Below, one piece after another: positions 7,289 through 15,824 of a stretch of 64,000 bases of DNA. Below the pieces are notes generated by a model that searched no databases, had not been told where the DNA came from, and saw only the letters and a list, made by a program, of their open reading frames with translations. Position numbers and translations under genes: made by a program. Source of the stretch: Pseudomonadota bacterium (GTDB lineage: Bacteria; Bdellovibrionota; Bacteriovoracia; Bacteriovoracales; Bacteriovoracaceae); assembly GCA_027487515.1 (NCBI GenBank), contig JAIYDL010000016.1, positions 434,001-498,000 of the forward strand. Direction: 5' to 3'. Numbering within the stretch: the stretch's first letter is position 1; every line of letters starts with the position of its first letter.

Positions 7289-8644
7289 ATGAAGTTTCTC
7301 TTTTCTTTACTCCTGGCCTCACCTCTCCTCACGGGCTGTGCTTCAGTAAAAAAGCCGCAGTCCCTGGCCGACAGCATAAACCTCGATGTCGAGGAGTTGA
7401 AGCTCGCCAATGGCATGACTGCGTTGATCGTGAATCAGCCGAAGCTTCCCATCTTTTCTCTCTACTTTTTTTACAAGGTCGGTGGAAAAAACGAAGCCCC
7501 TGGGATCACCGGAGCCTCACATTTTCTAGAGCACATGATGTTCAAGGGCGCGAAGAAGTTTGGGAAAAATAGCATCGATTTCATCATCGAGGGCTCCGGC
7601 GGATCAACCAATGCCTACACGACCAACGACTCTACCGTCTACTATGAGAACCTTCCGGCCAAGGAACTGGGGATGATGCTCGACATCGAGGCCGACCGGA
7701 TGGAGAACCTGGGCCTAGATCCGGATGACTTTAACAAGGAACGCGCCGTAGTCCTTGAGGAGCGCAAAATGCGCTACGAGAACTCTCCGCGCGGTCAGCT
7801 CTACCAGCTCCTAATGCAGACCCTCTTCGCGGGGACACCGTACGGTCGCCCTGTGATCGGAGAGATTCCTGATCTGAAGTCTGTGACCCGCGAACAGATT
7901 CACGCGTACTTTAAGCGCTTCTACGCTCCCAACAACGTGACACTCGTCCTCGTGGGAGATGTGAATTCGGCAGCCGCGAAGAAGATGATCGAAGAGAAGT
8001 TTGGAGCAATCCCAGCGTCGCCCTCGGTCACCCAGGCCCATGCCTCTCTCAAAGACGAGGAGTTCGCAGTTACCATGCCGGCCCCGAAAGTCGTGGCCCA
8101 GAAAGGCGAGTCTCCGAGCCCACTTTTCATGATGGCTTACCCAACTTACAAGGCCGGTCATCCGAAGGGCTACGCTCTGGATATCTTGTCCTCCATCCTC
8201 GGCTCCGGCAAGAGCTCGACGCTTCTTAACGAGTACATCCTCGTTCCCAAGCCCGTTGCCACGTCGATGTACGCGGCCCATCAGCAACTCGAGAAGGCAG
8301 GCTTCTTCTTTATCGGAGGAGAACTCGTCCGGGGAGTGACTCTCGATGGCTTCCGCGCTGACGTTTCCCGGAAGCTCACTGCGTGGTGTGACTCCGAAGT
8401 GACTGCGAGGAATATTCAGAAGATAAAAAACAACTACCTCGTTGATCTCTACGGAGGCCTCGACACCAACGCTGGACTGGCCCAGTTCTTGGGCGATCGG
8501 CAGATGCTCTTTGGCAACTGGCGGCACTACAAGACGGAGCTCGAGCTCTACGAAAAAGTGACGGTGGATGATGTGAAGAACCTTTGTCGAGAAACCTTCT
8601 CGAAGAATCCGACCTTCGTCTCTGTCTGGAGTCAGCACAAGTGA
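7289..8644 (+). CDS. M16 family zinc metalloprotease, catalytic subunit, lipoprotein
   Basis: The 451-residue protein begins with a lipoprotein signal (LLTGC, Cys17). The inverted zinc motif HxxEH is intact at residues 78-82 (HFLEH) and the distal zinc ligand is the Glu in VVLEERKMR near 157, the usual distance. It therefore is an active M16 peptidase placed in the periplasm by its lipid anchor. The substrate-holding Arg/Tyr pair expected in the C-terminal half is not evident here but is present in the next gene, so the two probably form a heterodimer. Family members degrade small peptides or act in proteolytic processing. Confidence 0.9.
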   Translation: MKFLFSLLLASPLLTGCASVKKPQSLADSINLDVEELKLANGMTALIVNQPKLPIFSLYFFYKVGGKNEAPGITGASHFLEHMMFKGAKKFGKNSIDFIIEGSGGSTNAYTTNDSTVYYENLPAKELGMMLDIEADRMENLGLDPDDFNKERAVVLEERKMRYENSPRGQLYQLLMQTLFAGTPYGRPVIGEIPDLKSVTREQIHAYFKRFYAPNNVTLVLVGDVNSAAAKKMIEEKFGAIPASPSVTQAHASLKDEEFAVTMPAPKVVAQKGESPSPLFMMAYPTYKAGHPKGYALDILSSILGSGKSSTLLNEYILVPKPVATSMYAAHQQLEKAGFFFIGGELVRGVTLDGFRADVSRKLTAWCDSEVTARNIQKIKNNYLVDLYGGLDTNAGLAQFLGDRQMLFGNWRHYKTELELYEKVTVDDVKNLCRETFSKNPTFVSVWSQHK

Positions 8645-8652
8645 GAGGACCT

Positions 8653-10014
8653 ATGATGCAGTTGTTTTTTTTAAGTCTATTGACCATCCTCCCGGCCGTC
8701 GCCAGTTCGAGTTTTCTGGACGCCGTTCAGAGACAGACCTGGGACCTCGGAAAAGAGACCCTCGACGTCGTCTGGATTGAGGATGATAAGTTTCCGAAGT
8801 TCACAGCTTCATTCTACTTCCAAGACGGGTCCCTCAACGAACCGGTCCCCGGACTCACGCAGTTTGCGTTTGACCAGCTCACCGCCGGAACAGCTCAAGA
8901 GGGCCAAAGGCAGCTCGCTGAGTTCTTTGACTTCTACGGCGCCAACCTCCGGCACTCCGTGACCCACGAGTATTCCGTTTTCACAGTCCAGGCCCTGACC
9001 AAAGACATAGTCCCGGTGATGGGCAAGGTCTGCCAGCTTTTCAAAGACGCCCAGTACCCGCAGAACGAGCTCGATTCCCACGTGAGTCGTGCCAAGAGCC
9101 AGTTGAAGAATCTCGTCACTTCTCACGCCGGACTTGCGGACCGCGTTTTCCGGAAGATTTCTCTGAGTGGTACTCCCTACGCTGAACCCGTAGAGGGAAG
9201 CCTCGCGAGCTATGACAAGATTACTCGAAAGCTCCTCCGGGAGCGCCTCGGTGCCTTGAACCGAACAAAGAAAGTGCTCTACCTCGCGGGCCCCCGTGAG
9301 GTGAAAGAGATGCAGAAAGTCCTCGCGGCAGAGTGCGAGTGGAGCAATGAGGTTAGAGTGAACCCCCCAGTGCTGCGAAAACCTGCGCCGCAGTCGGCGA
9401 TCTACCTCGTGGATGTCCCGCGAGCAAATCAGGCGCAGATTCGGATTGGGCGCTACCTCATAAAGGATGAGTTCGTCGGTAAGTATGACCACTACCAGTT
9501 CATGTCGACCTTCCTCGGAGGTGGTTTCACGTCGAAGCTGGTTCAAGAACTCAGGGTCAAACGCGGCCTCACGTACTCCGCAGGGGCCTACGTGTCGATG
9601 CAGCGGGACTATGGCCGGGCCGGGATACTTACATTTTCGAAGAACGAAACGGCCGCAGATGCGGTAGGGATTATCCGTGATGTTTTCGCGGACGTCGCGG
9701 CTGGGAAGTTCTTGGAGAAAGAGTTCGTTCATCAGAAGAACCATCAAATCGGTGCCTACGCCTTTGGATTCGAAGAGACCGGCGCCTTTCTAGGGCAACT
9801 CATGCTCTACGATCATCAGAACCGGGACCTCGCCGAACTGGTTCGGTTTCCGGAAACTATTGGGCGGCTCACCATGCCGGAGCTCGCACGGTCGACTCTG
9901 GAGACCTTTCCTTGGGACCGGCAGACCATCGTCATCGTGGGTGATAAAGGGTTGCAGAAGTCCCTCTCCCGCATTCGTCCCGTGCGAGTCGTGCGTTACG
10001 AGGACTACCTCTAA
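8653..10014 (+). CDS. M16 family peptidase-like subunit lacking the zinc motif
   Basis: Starting at the ATG at 8653 behind AGAGGA, the product has 453 residues and a signal peptide ending near VASS. At the position of HxxEH it reads QFAFDQL, so the catalytic motif is lost. The C-terminal half keeps the family segment GGGFTSKLVQELRVKRGLTYS with its Arg and Tyr, which in M16 heterodimers grip the substrate. The gene follows the catalytic partner by 8 bases. By analogy to mitochondrial processing peptidase and bacterial two-gene M16 systems it should be the non-catalytic partner in the periplasm. Confidence 0.88.
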   Translation: MMQLFFLSLLTILPAVASSSFLDAVQRQTWDLGKETLDVVWIEDDKFPKFTASFYFQDGSLNEPVPGLTQFAFDQLTAGTAQEGQRQLAEFFDFYGANLRHSVTHEYSVFTVQALTKDIVPVMGKVCQLFKDAQYPQNELDSHVSRAKSQLKNLVTSHAGLADRVFRKISLSGTPYAEPVEGSLASYDKITRKLLRERLGALNRTKKVLYLAGPREVKEMQKVLAAECEWSNEVRVNPPVLRKPAPQSAIYLVDVPRANQAQIRIGRYLIKDEFVGKYDHYQFMSTFLGGGFTSKLVQELRVKRGLTYSAGAYVSMQRDYGRAGILTFSKNETAADAVGIIRDVFADVAAGKFLEKEFVHQKNHQIGAYAFGFEETGAFLGQLMLYDHQNRDLAELVRFPETIGRLTMPELARSTLETFPWDRQTIVIVGDKGLQKSLSRIRPVRVVRYEDYL

Positions 10015-10054
10015 CTTTGACCTACCTGCTGTTTTGTAATGGTGTTGTCTTGAG

Positions 10055-10087
10055 CCTCGTAGTTTTTCAGGAATGAAAAGTACGAGG
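10055..10087 (+). terminator. Hairpin between convergent M16 and bactofilin genes
   Basis: CCTCGTA (10055-10061) pairs with TACGAGG (10081-10087), and inside it TTTTC pairs with GAAAA. On the + strand it is followed six bases later by GTTTTTG. It probably ends the M16 operon and may also shield the convergent bactofilin operon. Confidence 0.5.
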
Positions 10088-10123
10088 AGGCCTGTTTTTG
10101 ATCAGTGAAGGCAGTTCGAGGGG

Positions 10124-10477
10124 CTAGGTTGATTCTTGGCAGCTCGCCTGCATCTCGACCACGGCCCCGGGGTAAATCACAAGGCGATCCGAGCGGATCG
10201 TGCCTTCCACTCTCGCACTTGAACGGATCGCAACGAGGCCTGAGCATTCAATCTCTCCCACGACGGTACCAAAGACCTCGAGGTCCACGGCGCTGATCTT
10301 GCCAGTGACCACACTCCCACGTTCGAGCACTAATTTCCCTGGGCCTTGCACGACAATATGGCCCTCAACAAAGGCGTTCACGATGCTGTCACCGGTGAGG
10401 AAGAGGTCACCGATGATCCGCGACTTCGCACCCAGGACATTGTAGTTGAAATCCTTGAAGTCTCGATCATCAATCAT
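10124..10477 (-). CDS. Bactofilin
   Basis: The 117-residue protein is almost entirely the short-repeat right-handed beta-helix of bactofilins (about residues 15-105), with repeating hydrophobic/Gly turns such as GDLFLTGDSIV, GHIVVQGPGKL and GSVVTGKISAV. Bactofilins polymerise without nucleotide into cytoskeletal filaments, often at the inner membrane, where they place cell-wall enzymes. The start overlaps the stop of the upstream membrane protein by ATGA, and an L,D-transpeptidase heads the same operon, which suits a cell-shape role. Confidence 0.9.
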   Translation of the reverse strand: MIDDRDFKDFNYNVLGAKSRIIGDLFLTGDSIVNAFVEGHIVVQGPGKLVLERGSVVTGKISAVDLEVFGTVVGEIECSGLVAIRSSARVEGTIRSDRLVIYPGAVVEMQASCQEST

Positions 10478-11217
10478 GATTTGGCTCCGATGGGGTAGGT
10501 CTCCGTCTCTTTGATGAGGAGAAGGTCGCCCTCGCGGCTGAAGATGTAGATCAGAAAACGAACGGACTCCCCGAGGGGTTTCTGGGAGAACTGGGCATTG
10601 GTTGGGCGGAGCCGAGAAACGGCAAAGGGTTCTCCGAGGGAGTACTTGATTCCCGTGAGGGCGGCGGCGTTGGCATCGGCAGGATAAGCGCTCACCCCGG
10701 CGTCAGAGATCATGAAGACCAGGACATGGCCCGTGACCCGAGTTTCGGAGTCCGCGCTGATGATCTGAAACTTAAAAAGTGACTTATTCGCCTCCGGAAC
10801 GTATTCGAACTGGTCCAGGGTCACTTTGTTTTGGGCTATGAGGTTCTGCATCCCGTACGGTTTTTTGATGAGTAAAAGATAGGGGTCCTCTGTGGCCGTT
10901 GTGGCCGGGGCGGAGGAGAGGCGTTCGGCCAGCGCCTGGTTTGTCGCTTTGAGTGACTCGATTTCTGTCTCCAAGGAGTTCACGCGGCTCTCAGATTCAT
11001 TGATGACCTTGGGGAGAGTCGGAGATGGCGTATCCCGCAGGCGAGTCCCGAATCCCCAGAGAAAGAGGAGGAGCGACGCGCCCCCCAGAAGTAAGGGAAC
11101 GGTCACGAAGAGGCTTCGGATGAAGCGCTTCGTTAGCCGGAAGTATTTTGGAGGAAGAGGGGCGTCGTAGATGACAATAGCAATTTCTTCGGCATTCTTC
11201 TGGATCAATTCTTTCAT
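10474..11217 (-). CDS. Inner-membrane protein with coiled coil, partner of bactofilin
   Basis: The 247-residue protein has a cytoplasmic N-terminal stretch of about 33 residues, one membrane segment (34-55), a short coiled coil (about 72-101) and a periplasmic domain rich in beta strands (about 115-245). No named domain was recognised. This layout (single-pass, coiled coil, periplasmic end) matches proteins that link a cytoplasmic filament to wall enzymes. It lies between an L,D-transpeptidase and a bactofilin, with a 4-base overlap with the bactofilin. A role as membrane linker is inference. Confidence 0.75.
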   Translation of the reverse strand: MKELIQKNAEEIAIVIYDAPLPPKYFRLTKRFIRSLFVTVPLLLGGASLLLFLWGFGTRLRDTPSPTLPKVINESESRVNSLETEIESLKATNQALAERLSSAPATTATEDPYLLLIKKPYGMQNLIAQNKVTLDQFEYVPEANKSLFKFQIISADSETRVTGHVLVFMISDAGVSAYPADANAAALTGIKYSLGEPFAVSRLRPTNAQFSQKPLGESVRFLIYIFSREGDLLLIKETETYPIGAKS

Positions 11218-11220
11218 CCC

Positions 11221-12201
11221 CTAATCTCTAAAGAAGCGCTTCGAGGGCGAGAATGCGATTTTGTTGTCTTCCACTTTCGACCAAACCTCGCCGACGATCT
11301 TCCAGTCATAGTTCCGGTCTTTCTCGAGGTAGAGGGTTTTCTTGCCGATGTCGTTGATGACCGCTGACCGGTAGTCCTGCTGGAGGTTCACGACGGCGTA
11401 ACTGTCGGTGGCAAAGATCGATATGAACTCGAGCTTGATCTGGGGCCCATCGGGGCGAGAGAAAACGGCTTTCTTGTACGCCTTGTAGCCGGTGTAGTTT
11501 CCGTGCTTCTTGTCCCGGAACTTTGTCTGGTCGTAGCTTGCGATGTAGGTGTCGAAGTCCTTCTTCTGCCACGCCACAGACCAGGCCTGAATCGTGTCGT
11601 TGATGTCCTTCCGGTTGCGCTCCCAGGTTGCCTTGGAGAGGTAGAACACGTCTTGGACGACGATGATCGGAGTGTGATTGAGTTCGATGTATTCCGAGAT
11701 ATCCCGCAGGTCTTGGTTTTGGACCACGACACACCCCCGGGAATCGAGGCCCTTGGAGATCCGGTTGTCGTCGTCCGTCGAGTGAAGCCAGATTCCTCCG
11801 CCACTTTTACCCTCGCGTTGATCGATGAAATTTGGGTAGTCCATCGGGAACGCACCCGAGCCGTAGATCTCGGCGTACTTCCCGTGCCGCCGGAGGAGCT
11901 CCTGCTTCGAAAGAAATTCGTAGATGGTGTAGATGCCTTCGGGGGTTTTGTGATCGCCGCTTGAAGATTTATCACCCTTGAGCTTTCCCGTCGCGGTGTT
12001 GAAGGTTTTCACAAGCCGCGGGGCCGTGTTGAAGTTCTCGTAGAGATGAAGCTTGTGGGTTGCCTTCTCGACGAGGATCACGTGGTGGGAAAACTTCTGA
12101 TCCATCATGAGGATGTTCGACGGTAAGTAGTTGTCCTGAGCGCGGGAAAAACCGACGAAAACTGTCAGAAGTAGGCAGCAGATAAACTTAAGAGATTTCA
12201 A
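11221..12201 (-). CDS. L,D-transpeptidase (YkuD) with C-terminal NTF2-like domain
   Basis: I place the start at a TTG at 12201, directly after GGGAGG, because it gives a clean signal peptide (KSLKFICCLLLTVFVGFSRA). A longer frame reaches 12252 but has no ribosome site. The YkuD domain spans about residues 40-195, with the catalytic motif IWLHSTDDDNR and SRGCVVV. These enzymes make 3-3 cross-links in peptidoglycan or attach proteins to it. From about 205 on, the sequence (WSVAWQKKDFDTYIASY, KVEDNKIAF) looks like an NTF2/SnoaL-type domain seen in some transpeptidases. It acts in the periplasm and leads the bactofilin operon. Confidence 0.9.
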   Translation of the reverse strand: MKSLKFICCLLLTVFVGFSRAQDNYLPSNILMMDQKFSHHVILVEKATHKLHLYENFNTAPRLVKTFNTATGKLKGDKSSSGDHKTPEGIYTIYEFLSKQELLRRHGKYAEIYGSGAFPMDYPNFIDQREGKSGGGIWLHSTDDDNRISKGLDSRGCVVVQNQDLRDISEYIELNHTPIIVVQDVFYLSKATWERNRKDINDTIQAWSVAWQKKDFDTYIASYDQTKFRDKKHGNYTGYKAYKKAVFSRPDGPQIKLEFISIFATDSYAVVNLQQDYRSAVINDIGKKTLYLEKDRNYDWKIVGEVWSKVEDNKIAFSPSKRFFRD

Positions 12202-12371
12202 ACATCCTCCCTGAGATTTCACGATTGTATTATGAGGTCTAAAGGGAATCAATAAAGATATCCACTGGATGCCGGTGATCTCACCTGATCAAACCGGGCA
12301 ACCGTTTTTTCTCTTCATTCATTTCATCATTCTAACGAAAAGACTTACGAACATACTACCCGGACTTAAGC

Positions 12372-13997
12372 ATGAAGACTAACCCATCGGACACTTCTCC
12401 TCTCGGGTCCCTCAAGGACTCCGACGTCAGTGGAAAGATCGATGAAGTCTTCCGGAGTGTTATAAAGGACCAAGCGATGTCGACAAAATCCGCCCAACCA
12501 TCAGGAACTTCCGGAGCTGAAGAAATTGCCCTCGAGGATGCTGCTGAACTCGACATCGGTCTTGTGGTTCAGGAAGTCACGTCTTCGGGACTGCCGATCG
12601 ATGAGGGTCTGGATCTGGCCGTCGATTCAGGGGAAGAACTCGACATCGGTGAGCTCGATGAGGGGTTCGACGCCGATTCTGCGTCGGAAGATCACTACGG
12701 AGACCTCTCCTTGGAAGGCGCCGATGCTTCGGATTCGGAGACCCCTCCAGACGAAGTTGATCCGGATGAGCGCACAGTGGTGAAATCCCTCGCTCCGTCA
12801 GGCCCCGCCGCGGATTCTTCGGACGGGTCCTCAAACGAGCTGACCATGGGCGCATTCGGCCTCTCCGGGACGGAGCTCGGAGACGACGGAGATTCCGTCG
12901 ACCTCGGGGAAGGGGGAGAGGTTGGGGATCTGGGTGCCCAGAGCGATACAGAAGAAGAGATCGGGCTGGACCTTGGGCCAGATGGTCCGCCCTCTGCCGA
13001 TCTGACCTTGGGCGGGTTGAGTCTGAGCGATGACCTCTCTGATGACGCGAAGAAAAAGCTGGAAGAAATTGATGCGATCATGGACCTCGACGCTTCTCAG
13101 GTCAATCTCTCGCCCCATGCGGAGCTGCTGGACCAGGGACTTGAGAGCGAATCGAGTGAAGTCCCGCCGATTGACCTCGACGAGGAACTTGTCTCGAGCG
13201 ACCTTGACCTTGATTCCTTGAACTTCGAAACCGCGCCTGCCCCCGGGCCTGATCCAGTGGCAGACATCGAGGAGGAAGCCCCGGTGCCCCCGCCGAAGCT
13301 TCCCCGGAAGAAAGCGGCGGAACCCCGGTTGGAGACTCGAGATCGAAGCCTGGGAGAGGATCTCCGAGACCTCTCCGGGGCCTACTCCGGCGAAATGGAG
13401 CGGATGCAGGCGACGATCTCGAATCTCCGGACTGACCGGGACGAGCTCCTGACAAAGATCGCAAAGCTTGAGGAAGAAAAGGTCCTTGAGAAGCGGCTCG
13501 GTCTGACCCTGCGGGCGGAGCTCGACGAGCGGAAGATCGAGCTCACGATCATCCGAAAGAAGCTCAACGAAGAGATCGGGGATCTGAAAGACAGACTTAA
13601 ACTCTACGACGAGAAGCGGTTGATCCTCGAGGAGCGCAACCGAGTGCTGCTCGTGGAACTTGATAAAGCAGCACAAAAGACTAAAATTGACGTTAAGAAG
13701 ATCCAACTCCGGGAGCGAGAGCTCGAGCAGAAGCTCGAGCTCCTCAAGTCGGATGCGGAGACGCAGATCCGGAACCGTGACCTTAAGCTCCTCGAGCTGA
13801 AGCGGAAGATCGATTCAATGGAGTTTGATATGGAGTCCATCTCTCAGCAGGAGAAGCGCTCGGTGGAGTCTCGCTTCGAGCTCGAAGACAAGCTCGAGAA
13901 GGCGATCAAGACCCTTCGGTCGGCCATCACCGTGCTCGAGGAAGACACCGATAGGACCGGGGTCCTCAACGCCCTCAAGAAGAACATAGACATGTGA
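12372..13997 (+). CDS. Acidic, partly repetitive protein with long C-terminal coiled coil
   Basis: The 541-residue protein has no recognised family. Residues 1-50 are polar. Residues 50-310 are very acidic, rich in Asp, Glu, Ser and Gly, with repeats of the type ELDIG, DLG and LDLDSL. Residues about 325-530 form a near-continuous heptad coiled coil (for example RERELEQKLELLKSD). A Pro/Lys linker (VPPPKLPRKK) separates the halves. There is no signal peptide or membrane segment, so it is cytoplasmic. The stop overlaps the next gene, a diguanylate cyclase. The shape recalls scaffold proteins of polar or motility complexes, which is inference. Confidence 0.75.
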   Translation: MKTNPSDTSPLGSLKDSDVSGKIDEVFRSVIKDQAMSTKSAQPSGTSGAEEIALEDAAELDIGLVVQEVTSSGLPIDEGLDLAVDSGEELDIGELDEGFDADSASEDHYGDLSLEGADASDSETPPDEVDPDERTVVKSLAPSGPAADSSDGSSNELTMGAFGLSGTELGDDGDSVDLGEGGEVGDLGAQSDTEEEIGLDLGPDGPPSADLTLGGLSLSDDLSDDAKKKLEEIDAIMDLDASQVNLSPHAELLDQGLESESSEVPPIDLDEELVSSDLDLDSLNFETAPAPGPDPVADIEEEAPVPPPKLPRKKAAEPRLETRDRSLGEDLRDLSGAYSGEMERMQATISNLRTDRDELLTKIAKLEEEKVLEKRLGLTLRAELDERKIELTIIRKKLNEEIGDLKDRLKLYDEKRLILEERNRVLLVELDKAAQKTKIDVKKIQLRERELEQKLELLKSDAETQIRNRDLKLLELKRKIDSMEFDMESISQQEKRSVESRFELEDKLEKAIKTLRSAITVLEEDTDRTGVLNALKKNIDM

Positions 13998-15334
13998 TGC
14001 AAAAACCCTCTGACGTCCTCGAGCTCCTCGCCATCGGTCTTGATTCGTTCTCCATCGAGGCGATCAAGAAGTCGTTGCGCGAGAACAAGCTCAAGTACCG
14101 CATCAGCTTCCTTCAGGATACTTCGGACCTCGATGGCTATAACAAGAAGACCGCGCAGGCCGTGTTTTTCTATTCGAACCGGCAGAGCCAAAAAACCATC
14201 GATGACATCCGAAAGATCCACCAGCTGGTGCCGGGTGCCGGCATCACCCTGCTGTCGCCGCGCTCAGAGCACCAGGGAATCATCGGGGCTTTCCGAGCAG
14301 GGCTCTTTGACTTCTTGACCCTCCCGCTAGACCCGAGCGAGATCCGGACTGTCATCTACCGGCTCAAGATCCACGGTGCGATCCAGAGCACGGAGTGGAG
14401 CCCCGAGAGAGCAGTGCTGCACCTCTTTTCTAGGCCCGAGAGCTTCGGCTCCATCGGTGACGTGGCGCGGGCCCTGAACCAGTACCTGCTGAAGTTTTTC
14501 GAAATCGAAAAAGAAATCACATTCCGGGACAGCGACCGCACGCTCGATTCACTGAGTACGCGGCTTCGCCTCTCGGAGCACCAGAGGAAGCGCATCAAAC
14601 GCTTCCTCTGCGATGAGACGGGCCTCATCTTTGGCCTCCGCTTCTTGGGTGGTCATTTTTACTTTCTGATCAAGCGGGGCGATGGGAAGCTCTCCTACCT
14701 CGTCGCCCGCAACGTCTCGGACTACGCCATCAAAGATGTGCTCTCGAGCTACCTCGCCAACATCCTTCGGACGACACTCACGATCCTGACCGAGTCGAAG
14801 TCCCGAGAAGAGATGCGCCTCCTCTCTCTCACCGATGAGGTGACGGGCCTCTTCAACCAACGGAAGCTGATCGAGGATCTCGAACTCTACACGGGCCGCT
14901 ACGCCCATGATCAGGTCGGGTTTACGCTGCTCTTCGTTGACATCGACTACTTCAAGAACGTGAACGATCAATACGGCCACGTCGTCGGATCGCAGCTCCT
15001 GGTCGACATGGCAGCGATCCTCAAGGGCCAGCTCCGCTCCACGGATCTCGTCTACCGCTACGGGGGCGACGAGTTCATCGTTCTTCTCCCGCGCTCGAGC
15101 GTCGATGAGTCGAAGCGGATCGCTCTTCGGATCTCCGAAGCCGTGAGGACCACGGAGTTCAACGTTCTCGGATCGGAGAAGAAATACCGCCTTTCGCTGT
15201 CGATCGGCATCGCCCAGTTTCCCGCGGACGCAACGAGCGTTAAGGGTCTCATCGATTTCGCAGATCGGATGATGTACATGTCGAAGAAGTCGGGGCGCGG
15301 GAAGGTCTTCCACATCAACGAAGTCGTCGCTTAA
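13997..15334 (+). CDS. Diguanylate cyclase with degenerate receiver domain
   Basis: The ATG at 13997 overlaps the previous stop (TGATG); a GTG three bases earlier is possible. Residues 1-125 resemble a response-regulator receiver, but the phosphorylated Asp is missing (the strand reads AVFFYSNRQ) and the last strand shows FDFLTLPLD in place of the usual Lys-Pro. Residues about 140-270 form a sensor-like middle domain, and the C-terminus is a GGDEF domain with an intact YRYGGDEF and an inhibitory RSTD site five residues before it. It should make c-di-GMP with product feedback. The pseudo-receiver probably binds a partner, perhaps the coupled coiled-coil protein. Confidence 0.9.
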   Translation: MQKPSDVLELLAIGLDSFSIEAIKKSLRENKLKYRISFLQDTSDLDGYNKKTAQAVFFYSNRQSQKTIDDIRKIHQLVPGAGITLLSPRSEHQGIIGAFRAGLFDFLTLPLDPSEIRTVIYRLKIHGAIQSTEWSPERAVLHLFSRPESFGSIGDVARALNQYLLKFFEIEKEITFRDSDRTLDSLSTRLRLSEHQRKRIKRFLCDETGLIFGLRFLGGHFYFLIKRGDGKLSYLVARNVSDYAIKDVLSSYLANILRTTLTILTESKSREEMRLLSLTDEVTGLFNQRKLIEDLELYTGRYAHDQVGFTLLFVDIDYFKNVNDQYGHVVGSQLLVDMAAILKGQLRSTDLVYRYGGDEFIVLLPRSSVDESKRIALRISEAVRTTEFNVLGSEKKYRLSLSIGIAQFPADATSVKGLIDFADRMMYMSKKSGRGKVFHINEVVA

Positions 15335-15342
15335 GTCGCCCT

Positions 15343-15369
15343 AAAAAAAAGCCCCTCGGTGAGAGGGGC
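15343..15369 (-). terminator. Rho-independent terminator of the H1-like gene
   Basis: GCCCCTC and GAGGGGC form a stem at 15351-15369. On the minus strand it is followed by eight T (15343-15350). It lies after the stop of the 15376-15810 gene and close to the end of the convergent cyclase gene. Confidence 0.85.
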
Positions 15370-15375
15370 CAGGGG

Positions 15376-15810
15376 CTAAACTTTTTTCTTCGTGGCTTTC
15401 TTCGTTGCCCTCGGTTTCGTTGCCACTTTCTTCGTCGTGGCCTTGGTCACTTTCTTGCGGGTCCCGGCGGCCTGTGCCTTCGGGGCCTCGGCGTGCCGTT
15501 TCTCTTTGAGCTTCGCGGTCGCTTTCACCAGCGTGTCAAGCTTCTCCTGGAGTGTGGCGAACTCTTTCTTTTGCTCCTCAAGAAACTTCCGCGCTTTGGC
15601 CTCGAAATCTTCCTTCTCTTTCTGAAGCCGCTTTCTGACCGCGTCGACGTCTTTGTCGAGGAGCCGGTTGAAGTCCGTTTGGGCGTCTTTCACGAGAAGG
15701 TTGATGCTGGCCTTCAGATCTCCGACGTTCACGTCCGAGATGAACGACTCGATGTTCGCTCTGATCTTGTTGATCTTACCGATCACCTTGTTCTTCGTTT
15801 CTTGACTCAT
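15376..15810 (-). CDS. Histone H1-like protein with Lys/Ala tail
   Basis: The 144-residue product has an N-terminal helical, coiled-coil part (about 1-105, with EKEDFEAKARKFLEEQKKE) and a C-terminal tail from about 106 rich in Lys, Ala, Thr and Pro (TKKVATKPRATKKATKKK). Such tails are typical of bacterial H1-like DNA-binding proteins and of some phasin-like proteins. The head could mediate oligomers while the tail binds DNA or other polyanions. Start ATG at 15810 is preceded by GGAGG. It lies downstream of the NAD synthetase gene by 14 bases, on the same strand. Confidence 0.7.
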   Translation of the reverse strand: MSQETKNKVIGKINKIRANIESFISDVNVGDLKASINLLVKDAQTDFNRLLDKDVDAVRKRLQKEKEDFEAKARKFLEEQKKEFATLQEKLDTLVKATAKLKEKRHAEAPKAQAAGTRKKVTKATTKKVATKPRATKKATKKKV

Positions 15811-15824
15811 CCATCCTCCCGGCG

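Noticed and set aside
8809..9747. 312-codon frame on the - strand
   Set aside because: Antisense to the second M16 gene, no domain.
13997..14375. Functional phospho-receiver in the diguanylate cyclase
   Set aside because: The strand that should carry the phosphorylated Asp reads AVFFYSNRQ, with no acidic residue, so phosphotransfer is unlikely.
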